Source of the DNA: Lepidurus packardi | Lineage: Eukaryota > Arthropoda > Branchiopoda > Notostraca > Triopsidae | Assembly: GCA_023053545.1 (NCBI GenBank) | Contig: JAKZAN010000001.1 | Location: forward strand, 7,646,565-7,710,564 | Length of the DNA: 64,000 bases | Reading direction: 5' to 3' | Part shown: piece by piece, positions 11,401-24,186 of the stretch | How positions within the stretch are numbered: the stretch's first letter is position 1 | How the letters are laid out: every line of letters begins with the position of its first letter | Notes under the pieces: model-generated | What the model saw: only the letters and a program-made list of their open reading frames with translations | Databases searched by the model: none | What the model was told of the DNA's origin: nothing | Made by a program: the position numbers and the translations under genes

Positions 11401-14400
11401 TTCCGTCCACAACATAGAGGGGAGGGAAGGGGGGAAAGTGCACGGTGGGCATTTTTCACGGTTGGCGATTCTTCGGCGGACATCCTGGGCGTCGGCTTTT
11501 GCTCATGTCATTACCATTAACCTTGTTTCTACGTTTTACGGCTGTAATACTCGCTTTTCAAGCAGATAATCCTCGAAACATGCAAAAGATCCAAAAAACT
11601 ATCCATTAGAGCTCTTTACTCTTCCGATATCGTCTAGAAACGCCCAAGTCGAACGACCGTGATTGCTCAAGAAAAGAAAAGTTGATCAAAACCCGTTAGT
11701 TTCAGCTTATAAAAAAAAAGTTTACGGTCCAACGCTTCACAGTTGCGTAATTGAATTAACCAAAAGGACATTTATAGGGATAACAAGGGTCTGCTCCTGA
11801 TTTATTACTTGTCGAATTTGCTGCCACGTGCAGGGAGGCGGTTTTTCATCTTCATCCGACTCGCCCGAGTCCTGTTCGATGCCTTCGTCCTCAGTTTCGG
11901 CTCGCTCTTCCGCACCCGGTTCGTCTACAACAATGAAAAGCAGAAACAAAACAAAAATTAAAAATTTCGAAACACCCCACAATGGAATGACATACACAAT
12001 CGCAAGCATACCGACAGAACAGCTTTATTAATACAATAAAATACAGGATACGTCAATCTCCCTTAACGTGAACCCACCACCCCCTCAACCTCCCTCTATA
12101 ACTCCTCAACCTTTTTTATTTTATTTTTGTTAAAAACCCAAGATTTTTTTTCTAAAAAATTCCCTTATTTTCCAGTTTGACCCTCCCGCAGTTCCTAAAC
12201 ATTTAAACCAAAGAATATTTTTTTTTATTTGTATTACTTTTTTAATCCTGAACGAATAAAAAAGCACTTGGCTCACAGGGGTATTCCAGCCTTTTAATTT
12301 TTTCTTTCATTTTTTAAGGGTGCTTGTCAAACCTTCAAAAGGTAAAAAAAAAAAATAGAAAAGGATGAAAAGCGAAATAAAGAGCCGTTATCTGTATTTT
12401 AGGTGCGAAAGTGGCACCACAAACGCGCTTTCTCTCCTTCCTTTCTCTTTGGTACTGTTCGATTCCCAGCCGAGGGATCATAGCTCTGAAAGCATTATTA
12501 TCCAGCCGGGATCTTGGGCTTGGAATGCCATCATGCACATGACCAGCACAAACAAGCAGATGCGGTGAGCTTCGTTACTATATATCTATATAAAAAAAGA
12601 GGGCTTCTGCCACAGGCCTCTGCTATCTTTGGGTTGGCCAGTTGCGCGTAGGTTGCACTCCGGAGTTGAAGCGAAAGGGGTAACACTTCCACATATTCAC
12701 GTCCCAGGTACTTTATTACACAACTTCGCCCCCAGCTAGAGCTAGAACGTACGCTCGGGAAATTTCCAACCTTACCCGCTGAAATCATGAGGTCCAGCAG
12801 CTGTTCCAACTCGGGATTCAGTGCCCGTTCTTCTTCCTCTTCGGCTCCGTAATTAAACGCCCGGAAAATAACCAACGCCAGAGCCGACATCAACTGCCAA
12901 AAAATAATAAAATATGTGCTACAAAATAAAACGGTCAAAAACAACTATACAAGCAGAATATTATACATATTTTTTTAAGACAAAGAACAACGTTTCCATT
13001 GAAATTCCACCTTCCAAGAACCGTTTAGTTTCAGCTTGGATTTTTGGGAATAAAAGAAATGTATATTGCTCATAGATCACCTTGTTTGGCCAGGCGGAAA
13101 TGGAACACAACAATACCATCAATGGTTTATCTATCAAAGAAGGACACTCGGACATCTTTTTTTGCCTTTCTGCGACTATCGGTTTTTCCCTTAAGGTCGT
13201 TGTCGTCTCGAATGCATCTTGGGGGCAGACAACAATAGCGAGAACTAAACTTCCCACGGCCTATGGCGTTCCTATGCTTTATATACCTCAGCCTGAACTT
13301 GGAGACGCCATTAGTACGCGGAAATGAGCGTCCCGCATGCACTCTCATGACAGTCAAGTCTGTTCTTCCTCGCCATAGCTTCCTTTGACTTTGTATCATA
13401 AAAACGTAAGATTTATACGGTATAGGTTTGAAATATGAAAAAACATTCCGTTTGCATCAGCATGCAAGGGAAAAATCCCAACTTGCCTAATCGCGTTTAT
13501 TCATTTAGCTAAATTGCGACTTTTCCTTATCGGGGTTTCAAAGCTTACGCCAAACTATTTTGTTGTCAGCTTGTCAGCATCTTGCTGTCATTATTCAGAT
13601 AAAGCTTTCCTTCTTTTCCATAACTTTGGGTTCCAAAGTCCCGGTTAACCTGTTCATAACGGATCCGTTGTAAACAAACAAGTCTTTTTAGATTGTCAAG
13701 TGAAAAAGGGCATCAAGATCAAGCGTGACTATAAATAATGGAAGAAAAACTAAACAGCTTAGGCTTAACACCTCCGAGTTCTAAATTTAAAAGATGATAC
13801 TGTCAAAGAGGCGGGACGGAATGTGACAAGGAAAAGTCCCTTATATTCGTGAAATTCGAAAATATGCGAACTGCTAACTGCAAACAAGTCTAGCCGGCTT
13901 CCTTATTGAATAAACACAAACGAAAGGCTAAGCGAATTCCTTAGTCAGCCATGTGTCGTTGTTAGAATTATAAACCCATTACAAAAGTGGACCGTTGTTT
14001 GCTTTTCGAGGTACGAAACTTCAGAAGCTGAGATGCGCAAAGAATCTAGATAGCTTCCTTAGACGAGCAAAGCAAATGTTTTTGTCGCGCATTTTTGGAA
14101 GTTTTGTTTTATTGTTGACCTTAGTATCTTTTTCATTTTGGAAACATTCGCCACTAGTTTGGTTTAATTCGCTCGAAAAGATACAGACGCTAACTGCGAA
14201 CAAGTCTCTCCATTTTCCTTACTAGATCAATACCTGCGCAAAGTCGTTTTTCGCTTATTTTCCTTCTTTCCACCTCAACGGTTCCTCTATTGCTAAGAAA
14301 CCGTGTTCTTTTTACCAATATAAACAACTGTTTGTTCGCTATTTAGGCAGAAAAACGCTAGTAATGCTGTAATCTGCTGTGTAGAAAAAAAAGCCGAACC

Positions 14401-16689
14401 AGAGATTGAGGCTCTATTAGTATAATTTTTTTAACTTAATTTTTTATGGCGTGTTCGTGCACCATCCCCACAGAAAAGAAAACTTGAAATGAATGACTAT
14501 GGACGCGTGCCTTTCTCACAGTGTAACAAGTTCCGGAGACTTAAACTTGGGCAACACAATTGCTTCCTTCTTAACCTCTCGCTATGAACCTTACGGAACT
14601 TTTAGTATTCCTCCCTATAAAACCGTTAGCATCGCAGGTTTTTTGGACGCAAAAGTTCACCAGTTCCCTAATTCGCAACCTCTGACCTTCTGCTTCTCAA
14701 GCTTGAACGTCCTGGAAGAATGTTAAACAGGGCTCGTTAGCATTTGCCTACGCTTTAGATGCTTTAAACAAATTCCAAGGCAAGCGTGTGAGTAATGCCG
14801 GAACAAGCTTTGAAACATCATCGCCGAGCTTCGGACACAAACAAAACCAGACCAAGACAAAAAGAAGCTAAAGGTTACCGAGAAGAACCTGGAATGAAAA
14901 GAAGAGCCACCGCTGCATTACCCCAGGTGGATTCAAACAGACTCTTCCACATAGAAAAAGAAAAAAAGACACCGCGCCCTAGCTGCTAGCTAGAGCGTAG
15001 GCTTATTCAATTGTTACCAAGGTTTTTCTTTTTTTCTTTTGAAAGGGTCCGCCTGGACGCAGTATGGCTTTGCTTTCATGGTCACGGAGTAATTCCTGGT
15101 GAAGATTGACATCGACAAGGCGATCCTACTGATTCTTGGTACTTGCTACGGCAATTTTATGACGGGCCAAGATATTGTAAAGCGCGCAAGGTCCTGGTAC
15201 TCAAAATGTATGTCGCTAAAAGTTCAACGAGGGATTTTGATGCAGAAGGTCCCACAATTTGGCTTCTTCCTATCACGAGGCCCCATTTGACAAGGTGTTG
15301 AGAATTTTTACTTTACCTTCGTTTTAGAACTGGCGCGAACACGGATCCGACCCAGACCAATTGCACCTGTGAAAACGAAAGAAAAGACAAGCGTTTTAGT
15401 CCATTGCACCAGCCAAAACGTTTGACCCATTCGCCAGGAGGGCTATTCCATGCCCATGTCTCTTCAGCTGCAAAAGCAGTCCCTATTAACGCTAATGTGA
15501 TAGTTGGTATGGTACGGCCAGGAAGCACTTCAAAATTTCAATGTGTCATTTCCTGGGTCATAAGAATGCTTACTACCTTTTAAAGCGATTTCAAGCTGGG
15601 GCTCTTCAGATGTGAGATACACGTTCGAAAAAACTTTGTATTTATTAAAAAAATAATGAAAAAGGAAGTTCAATAACTTGATTACACCTTAGCCGCTAAG
15701 GGAAGTACAAAGAAGGAAGCTGCAAGGTTTGCTCCGGGATTGATGGAACATGCGTGACACAGCACACTATTAGTTCACCTGGCATTATACTTGACAGTAA
15801 GGAAACTCATTTTCTATTTATCTGACCCGGAGATACGAGGGCGAGGGAGATGATGAGGACGCAAACATGCTGCGGATGACCGAATTCCTAAAGCCCTTGT
15901 ACACTTTACCCAAAATTGAGGATCCTAGGCATGAATGGAAATTTTTGGGTTGTAAAGTCTGCGATGTGAGGTGGTTGCATACACGGATACAGGATTTAGT
16001 TAAAGGTTGTTATCTTTCAACCTTTCAAGAATTTTGACTAGAATAAGACCAAGAGTTTGAGCCTGCCCTGTAGCTGTGTTGGCTAGTCCGACGGGAGTCC
16101 CACAGCATTATTGATCTCCCAAGCACCAAGAATTTGGGATTTTGGCCTGGTTTTGTGCAATCTCTGGCTCTGTTGCCGTCTCGTGTGTGACGCACGCTCT
16201 TGGGAACACATAGAAAAAAGGTTAAAAAACATCCAGTCCTTCGCGATTATTTGTATCATGTAAAAATGCTTCGTCAAGGTTTCATTCGCTAACAACACAA
16301 ACAAAACACGAACGACAGAATAGATTTAGACTAAAAGTAATTTTACCATGCTCGGAGCTGGATTTATTATCCGAAAGGAAAGTAGAAGTATGGATGTGAC
16401 CATCTTTATGGAGCATGATGTGTTCCATCGCATCCGCCAACCGACATTCTCGTTGCTGTTCCATGACAGCCTCCGCACATTTGGCACTTTGGTAACATAA
16501 CGCCCACGCTTGTTGTTCATTAATGGGCGAGTTAAAAGATTGCAGGATGGATTTCAAAGAAACACAGTCGGCTTCATTTAGCACACATTTTGGTTGCCTG
16601 CCTGAGCTAGACCTGCCTTTCGGTCTATCAGCAGCAGGCAGGTGAGTTTTATTAGTCGGTTTGGGGGGACCCCCCTTGCCTTCTGCCAT
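5492..16689 (-). CDS. spir: Spire actin nucleation factor (KIND, WH2 repeats, spir-box, FYVE-related finger)
   Basis: Twelve exons on the minus strand: 16689-16347, 15366-15317, 12893-12776, 11924-11809, 10677-10468, 9839-9597, 9015-8886, 7372-7263, 6943-6787, 6655-6231, 6099-5753, 5699-5492. All join in phase to 818 residues. KIND domain in the first five exons ([56 protein letters not shown]). WH2 cluster about residues 285-430 ([42 protein letters not shown]). Spir-box at about 555-580 ([20 protein letters not shown]). Cys-rich FYVE-related finger follows ([15 protein letters not shown]...[17 protein letters not shown]), and a conserved C-terminal block ([14 protein letters not shown]). 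Spire nucleates actin with Cappuccino-type formins on vesicle membranes. The first ATG in frame is 16689. The 50 bp second exon is tiny but has a strong acceptor and keeps phase. Confidence 0.95.
12894..15316. other. spir: Large second intron of spire (2.4 kb)
   Basis: Sits between the 50 bp exon 15317-15366 and the KIND exon 12776-12893. Frames inside it (for example 13044-13399 and 14493-14726) show no family signature. It is the longest intron of the gene and the natural place for internal regulatory DNA, but no specific element is visible. Confidence 0.6.
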
Positions 16690-17700
16690 AATTTCGCATT
16701 CACATGAGCACAACGAATCACTCCAGGTTCAAATTTTGGTTCGGAAAGGATGTGTAGCAGAGATAAAAGCAATATAAACACAAAGTGCCAGGACTGCCTT
16801 CAAATTGTGTAAATTCGTTTTTGAATAAAAATAATCACCAGGTACTCTTGAACGAATATCACCGCACGGTTCTTTTCACAACACTGACAAAACCTGGAAC
16901 CGAGCTGGGGCCTAAACTGGTGGGCAGGTTGGGATGCATGGCTTGGTGCCAGAAACGGGTTTGCGGACCAAGACGGTTTAGGGGAACGTGATCCGCTAAT
17001 ATTTGAATTTTAGCGGATCCGAACCCGTAGCGGGATTCGTTTTTATTTTCTGATTTTTCCCCAGCCTAATTGCCTTTACGGCAATTAGAATTTAATTCCC
17101 ATTCAGATTTGGATTGATTGAAATAAAAAAAAAATGAAAAACTTCCGGCTTGACACCCAGCACGAAACAGGAAACAAAGCCTTTACCGATGACTACTCGC
17201 TTTCTTTTCAGATTCAACCAATCGAGCCTGTAAATAAAAAGCTCTACCCTCGTGTGACAGAGAAATTTAATTTTTTATGTTGCTTGACTACCCTTTCATT
17301 TCAGTTCGGCCTTAAAGCTTCGAAAAATATCCTACTGTATTGCCGCGGAAAGGAAAATAACCTTCTATTTTAATTATCTTGTGCCCCACAAAAAAAAACT
17401 GAAAGTCCATGTCGGTGAATGTATCTCGCGCCGGTTTATGGTACGTTCAACTGAAAACGATACCCATTAATAAAAACCAGTCAGGCAATGTTTTTTCTGT
17501 ACTTGGACCCACTCACTTGCACTGACCAAGGACGCGAACTATCAAGATAAGCTTTGTATTAACTGAGCCAAGAGAAATCGGGCTACAACTAACAGAATGT
17601 ACACTACAAATTATATCTGCATTTAGTGAAAGCATACGTGATTCACAGCATGCGAAGCTAACAAGTTTCTTTATCATGACAAACAGGAATCAACTTAGTT
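16690..17700. other. Intergenic between spire 5' end and HD-PTP 3' end
   Basis: About 1 kb holding the spire promoter and 5' UTR and the HD-PTP 3' UTR. No TATA box in a convincing place for spire and no other gene are visible. Confidence 0.5.
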
Positions 17701-17706
17701 TTATTT
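17699..17706 (-). terminator. Poly(A) signal overlapping the HD-PTP stop codon
   Basis: On the minus strand the last codons read ATG AAA AAA TAA AAC. The stop codon lies inside an AATAAA hexamer, so a very short 3' UTR is possible. Coordinates are uncertain by two bases. Confidence 0.4.
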
Positions 17707-20700
17707 TTTCATCGTCCAGAAAGGGTCAAGTTGGTTTAAAGGATCATTGGGATCAATCTGGGATAGTCCGATCGTAGATTGCGATGAAGATGAACGGGAC
17801 GTATGCTGGGGACTACCCAAAGAGAAATTTTTTGGATCTAAAATGGCCGCGACTGCGGTGCCAATCACTGGCGTATCTTCTAAAGATGCAATGGAGTCCT
17901 GGGAAGCTTGTCGGACATGGTGGGATTTGGGTTTGATTCCAGAACTGGTTGTGGACAACACTCCTTCTGCTCGTTCAGAACCAAACAAAAAGATGGGGGA
18001 AGTAGAATAACACAGATTACAAAGACGACTTTTGGAAAGTGCAGAATCACTTACTTTGCAACAGTATATCCTGTGCGCGCAAAAGCAGCGCTTTGTACGC
18101 AAACGCCAAGAATTCGCGTTCCTTCATCAAATGTCGGCGTTGCTGAGACAACAACCCTGCCAGTCGTACCAAATCGGGGACATTGCCATTCAAGTTCAGT
18201 TCGCGAAACGCTCCACACAGCAGGCAAAACAAGCCTGATCTTCCTGCGCCAGCTAAGCAGTGCACAACTAATGATCTCTGCAGCACGCGCTGTTGACGCC
18301 AATGTTGCAATGCTTCTTGCACAAAGGCTACAAACGCGGCAGGATTGGCCGGGAAGCCCCTAGAACGCACACAAGACATTAATCAATTTTCGTTTACTTC
18401 CCTGCAAACACAAATGTGCAAAAATGTACTTACGTGGTTGGCCAAGCCGTGAATTGCAAATGCAATACGAGTCGAGTAACTTTCCCATGATCACGGTGAC
18501 CGATTGCCAGAATACGTTCGGTCCACATGCTCCGACACTGTTTATTCTGCAGTGTAACCACGTACGGACCTGTCTCCACCGGCGTTTCCTTCTCATCCGG
18601 CCAATAAACCAATCCACCCATCGACTGCAACTCTGGCGTAGAAAGTAAACATACTAAAATCTCTGTCTGATGCTCCCAGAACATGGTCCAAAAATCGAGG
18701 ACCGTGCAAGCCAAGGGGCATTGGGTGACAATAAAATCTGGTCCACCCGCATGTATCTTGGAGGCATTAATGTAATCATCTTTGGTGGTGGGTAATTCCA
18801 CCCGATTATGGTCATAGGGCAAGATATCCGTGCTGCGATTTTTCATGGGGTAGCAGCGTGCTACGGAAATGGAAGCTTTTTGCGTCGAATTCTCGAGTTC
18901 AGCCAGCTCGCGCCATTTCAAGTCCAGCGGTGTTGGGCCGTTCAAGCTCTTTCTGATTAGACCCTCGACTAACTTGTCGAGCTTGTCCACTTCTTGGGTG
19001 AAGCGAAGGAGCATTTCGGGGTTGACTAATCTGTCTTCTTCCATTACGGGTAATTGCGGCATCGTCACTGTTTCTTTGACGGGTACCGGCTCTGCTTTAC
19101 TAATAACTGGAGGCGTAGCAATCATTGGAATTGCTGCTGTCGGGGGCGATACGGTCGCTGCGAGGGTTGAAGTCGGGGCTGGGGTTGGTGGAGCCGGTTT
19201 TAAGGGTTGCGGGGTCAGCACCTTGTCATCTAGCGCTGGATTGAGCCATTCAGTTAGCAAGTCCACGTTGGAAGCCGGTTTGGGTTGACATGGAGGCTGA
19301 AGCACTAAAGGCGGCTTAGCGGTGGTCGGTGAATTGGTCTGAGAGACTTGGTTCAGCTGAGGGGACATGATAGGCCCTGTGTTGGAAGGCGTATGGACCG
19401 TAGCAGGTAAAGGATGGGTATTTGAAACTGGTGTCCCAACTGTAGGCGCTGGGTACTGAAATTGCGGGTATGCGAAAGGAAGATAGTCTGCAGAAAAAGT
19501 TTGCGCACTCCAGGTCGTTGGCGCAGCGGCTACAGAATCGTAAGCGTAAGGATTTGGTGTCGATGACGTCACAGGATAATTATAATAATAGTCTCCAGGG
19601 TAAGAAGCGTACGCCGTCTGTGTATTAGGGTAAGGGTAATAGGACTGAGTAGTCGTCGGAATGGTCGTGGACATGGTTATCGTATTAATAGCATTAGTCA
19701 TGACAGGGTACTGGTAGTTTGACGAAATTTTTAGGTCCAAAGCTGGAGAATAGTGGTACCCGTTACTTCCTGCTGAGTTGAGTGGGGTTGAAGCCGTCGG
19801 GTAGTCGTTATACGGTCCTGGGTACTGTAGTACTTGTGCATTAATATTATTAGCAGGGGGGTTGATAAGTACCTGTGGGTACTCATAATGCGGTGGGTAG
19901 TGTGCCGGTGTCTGATTTGTCTGATTAGCAGACGCATTAGTAGGTTGCTGGGAGTAGTATTGCGCCTGCGCGTAGGCAGTAGTGTTGGTCATTAAGGTGT
20001 CTGTAACGCTATTGCCTGACGAAGTACTGGTCGCCGTGGTGGTCGGAGCTCCGTTGCTCTGAGGGTAACTGAAGTATGGATAAGGCTGATTTGAACTCGA
20101 AGTTGTAGGCAACGAGGGCGGGGCCACTGACGAAGGCGTTACTGTCGTTTGAGTCTGGCCGGTGTGCTTGGCCCACACGTTTATCGAAGGATTCTGGATC
20201 GCGGTATGGAAGTAGGACGAACCATAGCCATACTGGGCGTAATCAGGTGGGTAATAGGGTCGTTGGGGCATGTACTGGCTGAAAGTGGGACCAGCAGCTG
20301 CGTGGTAATGGTCTGGTTGCAAGGTTTGCTCCGCCCCTAGTGGCGTGGGTCGTAAACCAGGTTCTGACCGAACGGCGGCAGAAGAATTCTCCATATCGAG
20401 TTGACTGGTGTTGTAATTCGCCGTTAAAGTTGATTGCATCGAAATATCGCTGGGTTTAAGACCCGCTTTCACGGCCGGCAGGTAGTCCTTGAGTTTAGGT
20501 CCACTGCTTCCAGGGTTTGAAGTCATATGTATATTCTCAGGCGGGACAGTAGAGGGCGGCTTGGTATGAATGCGCAGATCAGCCTCTCGGCTTTCTCGGT
20601 TCACGGTGATGACGCTTTTCAATCTCGTCAGCAGTTTCTTAACGTTGGCTTCTAATTTCCCATAGAAATCAACTCCGTGCTGACATTTGGCTGAAAGATC

Positions 20701-23700
20701 TTTGTACGCATGAAATGCTTGCAACAAAGTGTTTATACGGGCGTCCCTCACCCTGACAAGATCAGACGTGGCCTTGCGAGTATCCGCATAACGAGCATTG
20801 GCTTCTGTTAACGCCGTCAGAACGTTATGTTGCGCCGACAAATTCTGGTCAATGAGCATGATCTAATCGTAAAAAAATAAAACCGATTATTAATTTGCGG
20901 TCATTATTAAGGTGGGAGTAAGGTCCGAAAAAAATATTACAGAACAGAACAAATGAAGTGTTCTGGATAAAGAACCCCTGTATCAATTTTGCATATAAAA
21001 CCAGCAAATAATTATTTAGTAGTTTAAGCTCCGCCCCTTTATTATTAAATATTATCTTTCTTATTTATGTTATTTATATATTAGTTTTCTTTTGAATGCT
21101 GAAACAAGTCTGTAGGTGCTTTGGTTAATTTACAAGCTCAATCACAAAAAATCACAAAAAACAAATGACTGACTTTTTCTTCGCGCCGTGGCGCGATTGC
21201 CGTTGCTTGCTGTCCTGCCGGGCCGAGACCCGCGCCTGAAAGCCTTTGGGAAAGTTTCGTGTCGTCTTCGCAACCGAGAGCCCATCCCACGGCAATGGGA
21301 CCGCAGGAGGCGCTTTCGACTTTGCGGGCAACGCTTACTGCGTGGCATACAGCGAAGCCCGCAAGTCACGGCGCGAAGAAAAAGTCATTCTTTTGTGATT
21401 GAGCTTGTGAAGTAACAAAAGCGAGTAAAAAACTGGTTTAGCATTCAAAAGAAAGATAATAGCGTCGGCTAGCTGTCCCCCAATGTTATAAGGATAGGAA
21501 AATGTGACATTTTGAGTAAAGGGACCGATCTTAAACTGCAAAATAATTACTAATTCGGTTACTATACATAATTGACATAGGCTTTCTTCAGCAGAACACT
21601 TCAAGTGGTCTGTCCTATAACATATTTTTTTCAAACCTTACTACACCTTTGAAAGTAAATACTCTTACATGGCGCTCATGTTTGGCTAATTCTTGTTGGA
21701 AAAACTCTTTGAGATCATTGCCTTTAGTGACGCCCAATGCAGTCAAACGTTTGGTGACATCATCGCTTTGCAGCGCTTCACGGAGCTGGGTAATGAGCAT
21801 TACTCGTTGCGCTTTCATCTCTTCCACTTTGGCCAGCAAACGCTTCATTTCCTGCACACAGGTTTGATCTCGTACATCTAAAGCCAAGATAACTTTTAAT
21901 CTAGAATTGAAATCTTTTAATAGACCACTAAACCCATTACTTTCAAGTTGAGATATGGACGGTAATTGCTTTTGGATATCAGACAACGGCAACACCAATG
22001 TTTTCAGCGGTTCCATTTGGGTTTGCAAGGCTTGGTGAAGCATTGAATTTGAATCTGATCCTTTGACCTGGGCTTCCTTATAGCGTGCAAATTCCCGACG
22101 CAAATTCGCCATGAGCATCATAGTAGCCTGGTTATGGGGCACTAAAGCTTTCGCTGTAGCTTCTTCACTTTCATCCATCTCAAATAACTCTTCTACTTCC
22201 TTCAGCTGTGATTCCACGTCATAATACAAGGAAGACAGACGTATCATGGCCTTGATTAAGCCCTGGACGCCTTCTGGTTCTACGCTCATCGCTGCGCAAG
22301 CGTCAATCAACACCTGCGGTAGTTGATCCTGGTTCTGGTGTAAAACCAACTGATCTACATGCAGGGAACTTAAGAAAACTGCTAATTCCTGGTCCTTTTC
22401 TTCTACGTTGCCCAACACTTGGCGTAACAAACTAGCTTTTTTCTCACTAAACAAGACAAGAATTAATGAAGCTTAACTTAACATTGCGTTTTCATTATAC
22501 CTGTAAAACGAAGATGCTTCATGGGCTTCTATGGGTACCAGTCTTGCAAAAATATCTTGACCTGCTACTTCCGGATCAGTGACGTTGAAGCCGATGCCCT
22601 TTACCAGCGATGCTCCTTTAATTTCAGGTAAACTGGATTTTTCGGGGACCTTTTCGTGGTACACAAATTCGTTTTCCTTGAGGGCTGCTCGCAACTTGCC
22701 GCCTACCACATCTTCGGTGAATGTCAAAGCCTCCCCAAGTATTGCGGACCACGAATCTTCCAAGTGCTTCCCAAGGCGCTGCGCCTCGGACAAATTATCC
22801 TGAGCGGCTTGAAAAAAAGCTACTCGTTCGCCCATACGTTGTCCTTCTTCAGCTTCCAAGCCTTGGTACAACAAAGCAACGCAGCGATAGAAGCTGCACT
22901 TAAAGTCGCAGTAACGACGCCACGACTAGTAAAGCAATGCTAAGAAATGAGTACAAAAACACAAAGTATATGCTAACCTTGAAATTCTTGCTGCCTACAA
23001 TATCTGATACATTATCATCGCCCTTGGAGTTGTCCAACTGTTGCAAAACCGCTTTGTAGTATTCAGTGACTTGCGCTGCTACTTTAGCCACCAAGGAAGG
23101 CTTTCGGCCGTCACTCATGCTCTTCTCCAAAATACATTCTTGAGCTTGGGCTAGGCAGATCTGGCTCAGCAGTTTCAATAATGACGAGCTCAAATCCAAG
23201 CTTCGAACACCAGGAAAACACTCCAAGATTTCCTAGAAAAAAAACCTTAGGTTAAATTACAGAAATTATTAGAAAGTACTTGGAAAGCCCACGCAGCACA
23301 CTGGAAGTGCGTGCATGATATTTTCATGCCTTCCGGACTGGTCCGGGCGTCAATTGTTCCCAGTTCGGAATGTAATGCCCCCACATTGTACAAAATGCAG
23401 GCCATTTCGTATCTGATATCTGCAGACGAATGCTTTGTATTGGAATATGCGTCTCGCCATGTAAAGACCATTCCCTGCTTTTCGTCTTGTTTGAAAGGGA
23501 AACGGTTCTGGAGCATGTGGAGCTGGCAGTAATATTTCTTCATGACGGCACAACCGCTAAAATCTCTGAACGGTTGACATGCCGATGCTCTCAGGGCTTC
23601 AAAATCCCTGAATTCTTGACTATACAAGTCAGGGTCTTCTTGATATGCGGTCCATATATGCTAGCACAACAACAATAAGAAGATCAAGGAAAAGTCCACT

Positions 23701-23834
23701 TAGATATCGTATGCAACAACTAATAAGAGTTACTTGACCTATTTTACCTGACGAAAATGGGCTGAAAAATCGGCTGGTTCGGCTACCGATTTTTGCTTAA
23801 AGCTGAGCATCAGCAAACGTGGCACGGCTTCCAT
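17701..23834 (-). CDS. PTPN23: HD-PTP / Myopic (PTPN23-like): Bro1, V-domain, Pro/Tyr-rich linker, PTP-like domain
   Basis: Eight exons on the minus strand: 23834-23748, 23660-23280, 23232-22978, 22925-22501, 22446-21669, 20862-18434, 18359-18055, 17966-17701. They join in phase to about 1641 residues (human ~1636). The Bro1 domain fills roughly residues 8-375 (YEMACILYNVGALHSELG; ERVAFFQAAQDNLSEA). A coiled V-domain follows to about 720 (LIDQNLSAQHNVLTALTEAN). Then comes a Pro/Tyr/Gln-rich linker to ~1200 with many YPYP and QYP motifs. The C-terminal PTP-like domain has the CX5R loop VHCLAGAGRSG at about 1485. The loop usually WPD reads WPTTGFP, so the general acid is absent. HD-PTP works with ESCRT-0, ESCRT-I and ESCRT-III in receptor sorting at endosomes. 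The gene is divergent from UBE2C. Confidence 0.95.
21132..21408. repeat. 277 bp foldback / MITE-like element with long terminal inverted repeats
   Basis: The left end (ACAAGCTCAATCACAAAA, 21132-21149) is repeated inverted and exact at the right end (TTTTGTGATTGAGCTTGT, 21391-21408). Slightly further in, a second inverted block pairs GACTTTTTCTTCGCGCCGTG with its reverse complement around 21366-21385. The core is GC-rich compared with the AT-rich intron around it. No convincing target-site duplication flanks it, so the superfamily is open. It lies inside the 806 bp intron 20863-21668 of HD-PTP. Confidence 0.75.
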
Positions 23835-24186
23835 ATTTAAATATGAAAAATATAAATGCTTCTTGTCCCTTTTATCCACTTTAATTTAATTATGTCCGGC
23901 ACTGATTCATCATTGTCAACCAGAAAAAAAACGCAGATAGCAGGAGGTGCCTAGGAAGAGCAGGAGGTGGGGTCAGAATATTCTCCAAATGGGAAAATTT
24001 AGTATCGAGTCAACATAAAATATCGCCGAAAACACGCTGACCTTAATCGATCGATACCGATTCGTAATCGCTCTTTTAAATTTCCCTGTGTAGTTCGTTA
24101 GGTGGTAGATTCTTAGTGCTTAATTCGAAGGTAATATACGTAACATTTCTGTATTCTTTGGTCATATTTGTATAACTTAGGATACT
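23835..24186. promoter_or_regulatory. Divergent promoter region of HD-PTP and UBE2C
   Basis: 352 bases between the two opposed start codons. No TATA box is placed well for either gene. The segment contains a clustered CGAT motif (AATCGATCGATACCGATTCG near 24046), which recalls DRE-like core promoter elements of insect housekeeping genes; the resemblance is partial. Confidence 0.4.

Noticed and set aside
19731..19937. Minus-strand frame rich in Arg/His/Thr
   Set aside because: Out-of-frame shadow of the repetitive HD-PTP linker exon.
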